Assembly (NCBI GenBank): GCA_937894495.1
Contig: CALCRR010000050.1
Span: forward strand, 1 to 6,196
DNA: 6,196 nucleotides
Source: an uncultured Ruminococcus sp.
GTDB lineage: Bacteria > Bacillota > Clostridia > Oscillospirales > Ruminococcaceae
Direction: 5' to 3'
Part shown: one piece after another, positions 1-5,200 of the stretch
How positions within the stretch are numbered: position 1 is the stretch's first letter
Layout: every line of letters starts with the position of its first letter
Program-made: the position numbers and the translations under genes
The notes under the pieces: generated by a model
Told to the model about the DNA's origin: nothing
Database searches by the model: none
What the model saw: only the letters and a program-made list of their open reading frames with translations

Positions 1-55
1 GCCGTACTGCATTTGATTAAATTTAATTTCTCCCCACTAAAGCTGTGTGGAGTTT
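1..55. repeat. 55-bp intergenic direct repeat, copy 1
   Basis: This stretch is identical over 55 bases to positions 189-243, and identity stops at base 56. It may extend left beyond the window. Inside are a perfect 12-bp palindrome, ATTAAATTTAAT (16-27), and an imperfect 8-bp stem, CTCCCCAC (30-37) with GTGTGGAG (45-52), which has one mismatch and a 7-base loop, followed by TTT. A palindrome plus a stem-loop is typical of dispersed intergenic elements. The family is not one I can name. No coding potential is visible. Confidence 0.9.
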
Positions 56-106
56 ATTTATCTCCCCCTCCTATCGCACTATTGTGGGTACGGCAAGATG
101 TCGAGT

Positions 107-123
107 CCTCCCCGGAGGGGAGG
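107..123. other. GC-rich stem-loop between the two repeats
   Basis: CCTCCCC (107-113) and GGGGAGG (117-123) form a perfect 7-bp stem around a GGA loop, followed by more G-rich sequence to 126. It lies in the unique segment between the two 55-bp repeats. No T run follows on this strand, so it is not a typical + strand terminator. A G/C-rich dyad like this is common in dispersed intergenic repeats of gut clostridia, but membership of such a family is only inferred. Confidence 0.6.
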
Positions 124-188
124 GGGCGCTTTCGTGGCGGCTAGTATTTTGATGGCTGCGCCAACCCTGTAAAATGATGACTTTGTGT

Positions 189-243
189 GCCGTACTGCAT
201 TTGATTAAATTTAATTTCTCCCCACTAAAGCTGTGTGGAGTTT
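189..243. repeat. 55-bp intergenic direct repeat, copy 2
   Basis: This is an exact copy of positions 1-55, offset by 188 bases. It carries the same AT palindrome (204-215) and the same CTCCCCAC/GTGTGGAG stem-loop (218-240). Here the stem is followed by an uninterrupted T run (241-247), so this copy could act as a weak rho-independent terminator for transcription entering from the left. It lies about 150 bases upstream of the capD promoter. Confidence 0.9.
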
Positions 244-390
244 TTTTCTTTGCATTTGTGCGTTTAACACATAATTAGTTAAATCATTTTCTTACCTCTT
301 ACCTCTAAAAGCCCCTAGCGACCAGCAGCTTGCGTCAATAATTGTCAATGAAAGCTGTCTCATTCTTATATATATGGCAATATATCTCTA
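244..390. other. AT-rich intergenic stretch, no gene seen
   Basis: No open frame with a ribosome binding site is visible here. Small sequence features include a tandem TTACCTC (292-305) and a short AT dyad, ATATAT-GGCA-ATATAT (370-385). TTGTCAAT (342-349) is an exact inverted copy of ATTGACAA (390-397), which covers the -35 box of the downstream promoter. The first TTGTCA (342-347) followed by TATATA (367-372) could be a weak second promoter, but the 19-bp spacing is long. Confidence 0.5.
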
Positions 391-419
391 TTGACAACAC
401 AAATAAACTGTGGTAAAAT
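391..419 (+). promoter_or_regulatory. Sigma-A promoter for the capD-like gene, extended -10
   Basis: A perfect -35 TTGACA (391-396) is followed, after exactly 17 bases, by the -10 TAAAAT (414-419), which matches TATAAT at five of six positions. TG at 411-412 adds an extended -10. Transcription would begin near 425-427, giving a leader of about 158 nt before the ATG at 584. This is the best promoter in the window and should be strong and vegetative. The start site is predicted from spacing only. Confidence 0.85.
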
Positions 420-425
420 ATTATA

Positions 426-583
426 GTGCGAAACTGCGTTTTCTGTCGAAAAATGGCTGAGGAAAGATCTTCCCGGATACTATAACGGCAGAAACGTCAG
501 ATATATTGTCATATCATTCGGCAGACCCCGATGTTCGGGGCGGTGACCGATATTTTTCAGTTTAGCTGGGGGAAGTATTTTTA
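426..583 (+). promoter_or_regulatory. Structured 5' leader RNA of the capD-like gene
   Basis: The leader can fold into a long stem: 434-448 pairs with 486-500 through 14 base pairs with single-base bulges at T442 and T497. Its apical part contains a small GGAA/TTCC hairpin (461-473). A second hairpin, CCCCGA/TCGGGG (526-531 with 535-540), can be extended by CGG (519-521) with CCG (547-549) and is followed by a U-rich stretch (551-557), resembling an attenuator. CGGCAGA occurs twice (486-492 and 519-525), so TCTGTCGAA (442-450) can pair with either site, which gives two exclusive folds. CTTCCC (469-474) is complementary to the Shine-Dalgarno GGGAAG (570-575). I do not recognise a known riboswitch class. 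Regulation by attenuation or by masking the ribosome site is an inference. Confidence 0.55.
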
Positions 584-2602
584 ATGGAAAACGAAGAAAA
601 AAAGCAGACGGCTCAGGAGGGCGGCAAAAAAAGAAAGCGGCTTGAACACTGGTTCGTCATATCCATATGCCTGATAGTTTATGATGTTGTGGCAGCAGAT
701 ATGTCATATTTTGTGGCACTGTGGCTCAGGTTCGATCTTAAATATTCTGCCATACCTGTCAAATATCTTAATGCTTATTACAAATTTGTGGGCATATATT
801 CGGCGGCTGTGGTGGTGGTGCACTACATCAACAGGCTCTACCGCAGTATCTGGCGCTATGCCAGCTATACCGAGCTTATGAGCATTATCGAGTCCACCTG
901 CATACTGTCGGCGCTGCACATTGCGGGCATTTCAATATTGTTTAACCGAATGCCTATATCATACTATCTTGTGGGTACGTTTTTGCAGTTTATCGCTGTG
1001 GTGTTCATAAGGTTCTCATACCGTTTCGTGCTGCTGGTAAAGGGCAGGAGACCTGTTGACAACGGCAAGCCCATGAAGCGCATAATGCTCATAGGCGCAG
1101 GCAACGCAGGTCAGATGATACTCAGGGATATCACACGCTCAAAGGAGCTGAGAAAAGAGACTGTTGTCTGCATAATCGACGACAACACCAACAAGTGGGA
1201 CAGATATATCGACAATGTGCCTGTTGTGGGCGGCAGAGATGATATTATGAAAAATGTGGAGAAATACCAGGTAGACGCCATTTACGTGGCTATACCCAGT
1301 GCAGACCCATCAGACAGGCGTGATGTTTTGAACATCTGCAAGGAGACGGGCTGCGAGCTGAGAACTCTGCCGGGTATGTATCAGATAGTCAACGGTGAGG
1401 TATCGGTATCTGCCATGAAGGAGGTAGCTATCGAGGACCTGCTGGGACGTGACCCTGTGAGCCTTGATATGAGTGAGGTCGATGACTTTATCAAGGGCAA
1501 GGTAGTGCTGGTAACAGGCGGCGGCGGCTCTATCGGCAGTGAGCTTTGCAGGCAGATAGCTTCAAGAGAGCCCAAAAAGCTGATAATTTTTGATGTTTAC
1601 GAAAATAACGCATACGCTATACAGCAGGAGCTTGTGAGAAAGCTGCCGCAGCTTGACCTGGTGGTGCTCATAGGCTCGGTGCGTGACAGCAAGAGGATAA
1701 ACCGGGTGTTTATGGACTACAAGCCCGATGTGGTATACCATGCGGCTGCCCACAAGCACGTGCCCCTTATGGAGGTAAGCCCCTGCGAGTCCATAAAAAA
1801 CAACGTTATAGGCACCTACAAGACCGCTTATGCGGCTATGAAAAACAATGTCAAGCGTTTTGTGCTCATATCCACCGACAAGGCGGTGAACCCCACCAAC
1901 ATAATGGGCGCCAGCAAGCGTTTGTGTGAAATGGTGGTGCAGACCTTTGACTACATGGTGAAAAACCACCGTGAGAGCGAGCTCCCACTGCTGCACGCGC
2001 ACATGGCAGATGAAGAGTTTGATATGGTAGGCGGCGGTGAGCAGATACATTCACAGACCCAGTTCTCGGCGGTAAGGTTCGGCAACGTTCTGGGCAGCAA
2101 CGGCTCGGTGATACCCCTTTTTAAAAAGCAGATAGCCGAGGGCGGACCTGTCACTGTGACCTCCCCCGACATAATCAGGTATTTTATGAGCATACCCGAG
2201 GCGGTATCGCTGGTGCTGCAGGCAAGCGTGCTGGGCGAGGGCTCAGAGATATACGTGCTGGACATGGCAGAGCCTGTGAAGATAGCAGACCTGGCAAGAA
2301 ACCTCATAAAGCTTTCGGGCTACACCCCCGGGGTAGATATTGAGATAGTTTACACGGGACTTCGCCCGGGTGAGAAGCTCTACGAAGAAAAGCTCATGGC
2401 TGAGGAGGGGCTGAGGCGCACCAAGAACCAGAAAATACACATAGGTCAGCCCATACCCTTTGAGTATGACGATTTCATCAGGGATATGCGCTCGCTGATG
2501 GACACAGCCTACAGCGAGGACGAGGACGAGATCTACGAAAAGGTACAGCAGATGGTATCCACCTTCCACCCCACAAGGAAGAAGGCTGAGGTAAAGGCTT
2601 AA
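584..2602 (+). CDS. CapD/PglF/WbpM-type membrane-bound nucleotide-sugar 4,6-dehydratase
   Basis: The predicted protein has 672 residues and should convert a UDP-sugar, probably UDP-GlcNAc, to its 4-keto-6-deoxy form for exopolysaccharide or glycan synthesis at the inner face of the membrane. A basic N-terminus (15-19) precedes about four membrane helices (22-48, 64-83, 104-120, 127-152). A first Rossmann domain follows with GAGNAG (171-176), then the catalytic short-chain dehydrogenase domain with TGGGGSIGSE (311-320). The active site reads T431-D432-K433 and M441-x3-K445: Met replaces the usual Tyr, as known for PglF and WbpM. RPGEKLYEE (594-602) is another family signature. About 25-30 extra residues (roughly 460-490) lie before the conserved RFGNVLGS. 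The start is the ATG at 584, supported by GGGGGAAG eight bases upstream. The gene stands alone between its own promoter and a terminator. The family is sure; the exact sugar product is not. Confidence 0.93.
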   Translation: MENEEKKQTAQEGGKKRKRLEHWFVISICLIVYDVVAADMSYFVALWLRFDLKYSAIPVKYLNAYYKFVGIYSAAVVVVHYINRLYRSIWRYASYTELMSIIESTCILSALHIAGISILFNRMPISYYLVGTFLQFIAVVFIRFSYRFVLLVKGRRPVDNGKPMKRIMLIGAGNAGQMILRDITRSKELRKETVVCIIDDNTNKWDRYIDNVPVVGGRDDIMKNVEKYQVDAIYVAIPSADPSDRRDVLNICKETGCELRTLPGMYQIVNGEVSVSAMKEVAIEDLLGRDPVSLDMSEVDDFIKGKVVLVTGGGGSIGSELCRQIASREPKKLIIFDVYENNAYAIQQELVRKLPQLDLVVLIGSVRDSKRINRVFMDYKPDVVYHAAAHKHVPLMEVSPCESIKNNVIGTYKTAYAAMKNNVKRFVLISTDKAVNPTNIMGASKRLCEMVVQTFDYMVKNHRESELPLLHAHMADEEFDMVGGGEQIHSQTQFSAVRFGNVLGSNGSVIPLFKKQIAEGGPVTVTSPDIIRYFMSIPEAVSLVLQASVLGEGSEIYVLDMAEPVKIADLARNLIKLSGYTPGVDIEIVYTGLRPGEKLYEEKLMAEEGLRRTKNQKIHIGQPIPFEYDDFIRDMRSLMDTAYSEDEDEIYEKVQQMVSTFHPTRKKAEVKA

Positions 2603-2603
2603 C

Positions 2604-2631
2604 AAAAAAGGGCACGAGAGTGCTCTTTTTT
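2604..2631 (+). terminator. Rho-independent terminator after the capD-like gene
   Basis: The stem AAAAAAGGGCAC (2604-2615) pairs with GTGCTCTTTTTT (2620-2631) over 12 base pairs, with one G-U wobble and a GAGA tetraloop. The T run forms the 3' arm and tail. It begins one base after the TAA stop. The A run on the left arm means it could also end transcription on the opposite strand. It separates the dehydratase gene from the signalling module downstream. Confidence 0.92.
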
Positions 2632-2675
2632 AATTTAGGATACTGAGTTTTAAGGCATTGGCAGGTGTTATACTA

Positions 2676-3371
2676 ATGAAAAAAATACTTATAGTCGAGG
2701 ACGACAAGGAGATAAACAGCCTGCTGGGAGAGTACCTGGGTGGGCTGGGATATGAGACCCTTTCGGTGCATAACGGGCTTGACGCAGTGAGGGTGATAAG
2801 AGAGCAGCAGGAGCTGAGCCTTGTGCTGCTGGACCTTATGCTGCCCTTTAAAAGCGGCGATGTGGTGCTGGGGGAGATACGCACCTTTACCCAGCTGCCC
2901 GTTATAGTGCTTTCGGCAAAAAGCACTGTGCAGAGCAAGGTGGACGTTATAAGGCTGGGGGCTGATGACTACCTTACCAAGCCCTTTGACCTTGACGAGC
3001 TGGCAGTGCGCATTGAAGCCGTGCTAAGGCGATGCGGCGGCAGGGGGGAAAAAACGGCAGGCAAGACCCTGATCCATAAGGCGCTTACCCTTGACACCGA
3101 CGCCAAGACCGTCACCGTAAAGGGCAGTGAGCTGTCGCTGACGGTCAAGGAGTATGAGATACTGCTGCTCATGCTCTCAAACCCCACAAAGCTTTTCTCA
3201 AAAGCCAACCTTTTTGAAAGCGTCTGGGGAGAGCCGTATTTCAGCGATGACAAGACCATAAAGGTGCATATGAGCAACCTGCGCAGCAAGATCAAAAAGC
3301 TCGACCCCGATGAGGAATATATCGAAACTGTGTGGGGCATGGGCTACAAGCTGACACAGAGCACCGTTTGA
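2676..3371 (+). CDS. OmpR/PhoB-family response regulator
   Basis: The 231-residue protein is a two-component DNA-binding regulator of normal family length. The receiver domain (1-118) has the acidic pair D9-D10, the phospho-acceptor D53 in LLDLMLP, the switch S80 in VIVLSA, Y99 and the lysine K102 in TKPF. The C-terminal winged helix (about 130-227) has the recognition helix around TIKVHMSNLRSKI and ends with the usual VWGMGYKL. I chose the ATG at 2676, which has AGGTG eight bases upstream and gives the standard MKKILIVEDD start; an in-frame TTG at 2658 would add six residues but lacks support. The gene begins 44 bases after the terminator, and I see no good promoter in that gap, so it may depend on read-through or a weak promoter. 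Its partner is probably the kinase at 5201-6109, and its likely target is the repeat array just after its stop codon. Confidence 0.93.
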   Translation: MKKILIVEDDKEINSLLGEYLGGLGYETLSVHNGLDAVRVIREQQELSLVLLDLMLPFKSGDVVLGEIRTFTQLPVIVLSAKSTVQSKVDVIRLGADDYLTKPFDLDELAVRIEAVLRRCGGRGEKTAGKTLIHKALTLDTDAKTVTVKGSELSLTVKEYEILLLMLSNPTKLFSKANLFESVWGEPYFSDDKTIKVHMSNLRSKIKKLDPDEEYIETVWGMGYKLTQSTV

Positions 3372-3434
3372 TTTTACCTTTTCTTAACCTTTTAGTTTAC
3401 CCTTTCTTTACCTTGGCAGGTTATCATATATACA
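3372..3434 (+). promoter_or_regulatory. Four TTTACC-like direct repeats with downstream promoter
   Basis: Four copies of TTtACC or TTaACC occur in a row, with the ACC cores starting at 3376, 3387, 3399 and 3410, a spacing of 11, 12 and 11 bases. That is about one helical turn and matches the direct-repeat sites bound in tandem by OmpR/PhoB-type regulators. The last copy, TTTACC (3407-3412), is 16 bases upstream of TATACA (3429-3434). TATCAT (3422-3427) is an alternative -10. The -35 is non-consensus, as expected for an activator-dependent promoter. The array starts directly after the stop codon of the regulator gene and would drive the ATPase, permease and kinase genes. Binding by this regulator is inferred. 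Confidence 0.7.
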
Positions 3435-3470
3435 GTGAAGAAAATAAAACGTCAGGAAAGGGTGATCTTA

Positions 3471-4379
3471 ATGAGCGATGTTGTTCTCAGAATGAGTGAT
3501 ATCACAAAGAGCTATAAGAACAAGGCCGTTGTTGACAGCTTCGGTCTGGAGGTCAGAAAGGGTCATATCTGCGGACTTATCGGACCTAACGGCGCAGGCA
3601 AGACTACTATTATGAAGCTGATGGCAGGGCTCACCGCTGCCGATAAGGGCGAGATCGAGCTTTTCGGCTCGGCTGAAAACCTCAACGAGAGCCGTGCAAG
3701 AATGAGCTTTATGCTGGAAGCCCCCATAATCGACACGGGCATGACCGCATATGAGAACATGATGTACATAAGATACGTCAGAGGCGTATCAGATGAAAAG
3801 CGCATAGGCGAGCTGCTGGAATTTGTGGGACTTGGAGATACCGATAAAAAGCCGGTAAAGCATTTCTCGCTTGGCATGAAGCAGAGACTGGGTATCGCCA
3901 TGTCACTTATGACCTCCCCCGAGATAATGGTGGCAGACGAGCCTGTTAACGGTCTCGACCCCGAGGGCATTGTTGATGTGAGAAATATATTTTTAAAGCT
4001 CTCGCAGGAGCAGGGGGTAACGGTAATAATCTCAAGCCACCTGCTGGCTGAGCTTTCGGAGCTGTGCACCGACTACACCATAATAAACCACGGCAAAACG
4101 GTGGAGAGTCTGAGCACTGAGGAGCTCTCCCTGAAATGCAAGGACCACATCTGCGTAAAGACCAACGATACAGGCAAGACCACGGCAGTGCTGGAAGAAA
4201 AGCTTGGCATTCACGAATACAAGGTGCTCCACGGCGAGGAGATACATATCAACGAGCGTGTAAATGAGCTGGAGCTCATATCAAAAACCATCACCGACAG
4301 CGGACTGATACTAACCAAGCTGAGCAGTGAGGGCGAAAGCTTAGAGGAATATTATCTTTCAAAGGTAGGTGAGCAGTGA
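3471..4379 (+). CDS. ABC transporter ATPase, BcrA/LanF-like
   Basis: This 302-residue ATPase should drive the adjacent permease, probably exporting or removing a peptide antibiotic or similar membrane-active compound. Visible motifs are Walker A GPNGAGKTT (38-46), signature SLGMKQ (133-138), Walker B EIMVADE (151-157), D-loop GLDP (161-164) and H190. The Q-loop position reads MLEAP with E83 in place of Gln; a Glu here (E-loop) is known from lantibiotic-immunity ATPases of the LanF kind. Residues from about 215 onward form an accessory C-terminal region. The ATG at 3471 follows a purine-rich AGGAAAGGGTGA (3454-3465); a GTG at 3435 would add twelve basic residues but is not preceded by a good site and overlaps the predicted promoter. 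The gene's stop overlaps the permease start by one base, so the two are translationally coupled. The ABC assignment is certain; the substrate is unknown. Confidence 0.93.
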   Translation: MSDVVLRMSDITKSYKNKAVVDSFGLEVRKGHICGLIGPNGAGKTTIMKLMAGLTAADKGEIELFGSAENLNESRARMSFMLEAPIIDTGMTAYENMMYIRYVRGVSDEKRIGELLEFVGLGDTDKKPVKHFSLGMKQRLGIAMSLMTSPEIMVADEPVNGLDPEGIVDVRNIFLKLSQEQGVTVIISSHLLAELSELCTDYTIINHGKTVESLSTEELSLKCKDHICVKTNDTGKTTAVLEEKLGIHEYKVLHGEEIHINERVNELELISKTITDSGLILTKLSSEGESLEEYYLSKVGEQ

Positions 4380-5125
4380 TGACAAGACTTATGAGAGCAG
4401 AATGGTACAGGTTCAGTCACTCAGGCAGCGTTTTCAGGATATACATCGCCACCTGCCTGCTGAGCGTGGCAATGTCCTACATAAATTCTCCCGACATACT
4501 GGACATGACTTTGCTTGATGCATTCACCGCATCGGTGAATAACTCGGCAGTGCTGTGGCTGCCAATGTTCGTGGGCTGCCCTATAGCAGTCAGCATAGGC
4601 AATTCATACGGCAACAGGACCGCTTTTTACGAGATAATGGACGGCAGCGATATCAGCAGGATAATACTGAGCAAATGCGCAGTTTACAGCCTTGCGTCCC
4701 TGCTTTTCTACGTTGTGCCATTTACGGCGCTGATGACAGTGCTGGCGATAAAGAACGGCATAGGGGATATAAGCTCAATGGCAGTATTCATCATAATGGC
4801 GCTGCTTGCTGTTATAAGACTATTCTCATGCTCGGTGCTGTGGGCTATGCTCACAAGGCACTCGGTAGCAGGCGCTATGCTGATATTCATGCTATACGGT
4901 GAGCTGCAGGGTGCGCTTTTTGCAGTGCTGCTTGAATTTTACCATATGTCGCCGGAAACAGTTTTGAAGATACAGGAATGGTTCTATTTCGGACATTTTT
5001 CATTTGCTTCTTCAAACTCGGGCGAGTCAAGGTACATCATCGCAGCCCTTGCAGGCACGGCTATTGAGGTGGGAGTTCTCTACCTGCTGGTATATAGCTC
5101 CTACAAAAATAAGAAGATAGGCTGA
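4379..5125 (+). CDS. ABC-2 type transporter permease
   Basis: This 248-residue hydrophobic protein has about six membrane helices (near 18-36, 57-76, 99-124, 132-155, 162-186 and 220-241) and a basic C-terminus, YKNKKIG. The segment YGNRTAFYEIMDGSDISRIILSK's pattern (77-99: G-x-R then G-x-S/D-x-x-R ending in S-K) matches the cytoplasmic coupling segment seen in BcrB-like and LanE/LanG-like ABC-2 permeases. It should form the membrane channel for the preceding ATPase, as a homodimer if no second permease exists. I chose the ATG at 4379 because AGGTGA (4367-4372) lies six bases upstream; the GTG at 4376 gives one more residue and cannot be excluded. The start shares base A4379 with the ATPase stop. 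The primary sequence is weakly conserved, so the family call rests on topology and context. Confidence 0.85.
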   Translation: MTRLMRAEWYRFSHSGSVFRIYIATCLLSVAMSYINSPDILDMTLLDAFTASVNNSAVLWLPMFVGCPIAVSIGNSYGNRTAFYEIMDGSDISRIILSKCAVYSLASLLFYVVPFTALMTVLAIKNGIGDISSMAVFIIMALLAVIRLFSCSVLWAMLTRHSVAGAMLIFMLYGELQGALFAVLLEFYHMSPETVLKIQEWFYFGHFSFASSNSGESRYIIAALAGTAIEVGVLYLLVYSSYKNKKIG

Positions 5126-5134
5126 CAAAACATA

Positions 5135-5168
5135 CTGCCGCTCCCCCATAACAGTCGGGGGGCGGCAG
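5135..5168 (+). promoter_or_regulatory. Strong intercistronic stem-loop without T tail
   Basis: CTGCCGCTCCCC (5135-5146) pairs with GGGGGGCGGCAG (5157-5168) as twelve consecutive base pairs, one of them a T-G wobble, around a 10-base loop. The sequence after it is ATGATAAATAAAAC, with no T run, so it is a poor intrinsic terminator. It sits in the 75-base gap between permease and kinase. Such hairpins commonly protect upstream mRNA from 3' decay or separate expression levels within an operon, which would give more transporter than kinase. The role is inferred. Confidence 0.7.
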
Positions 5169-5200
5169 ATGATAAATAAAACACAGGCAGGGTGGTAATT

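Noticed and set aside
115..126. G-quadruplex in the G-rich stretch after the stem-loop
   Set aside because: Only two G tracts of three or more are present, and they can pair with the neighbouring C tracts.
98..172. Open frame of 24 codons (starting MSSPPRRGGG) between the two 55-bp repeats
   Set aside because: No convincing ribosome binding site lies upstream, and the frame runs through the GC-rich stem-loop, whose repeats explain the Pro/Arg/Gly composition. More likely non-coding repeat sequence.
1..243. CRISPR array based on the repeated 55-bp unit
   Set aside because: Only two copies, a unit longer than CRISPR repeats, a 133-base separation, and no cas genes nearby.
443..498. Hammerhead-like words in the capD leader (CTGAGGA at 457-463, GAAA at 491-494, GTC at 445-447)
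   Set aside because: The three core words do not lie in an arrangement that allows stems I and III to form; the alternative 14-bp stem uses the same bases far better.
526..557. Full-strength intrinsic terminator before the dehydratase gene
   Set aside because: The CCCCGA/TCGGGG stem is only six base pairs and is separated from the U-rich run by about ten bases. I keep it only as an attenuator-like element within the leader.
1562..2050. 162-codon open frame on the minus strand inside the dehydratase gene
   Set aside because: It lies wholly opposite the catalytic domain of a clear conserved gene, has His/Val-rich shadow composition and no domain motif.
2669..2674. TATACT just before the regulator start as a -10 box
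   Set aside because: It ends one base before the ATG, would give a leaderless transcript despite a clear ribosome site, and has no -35 at a suitable distance.
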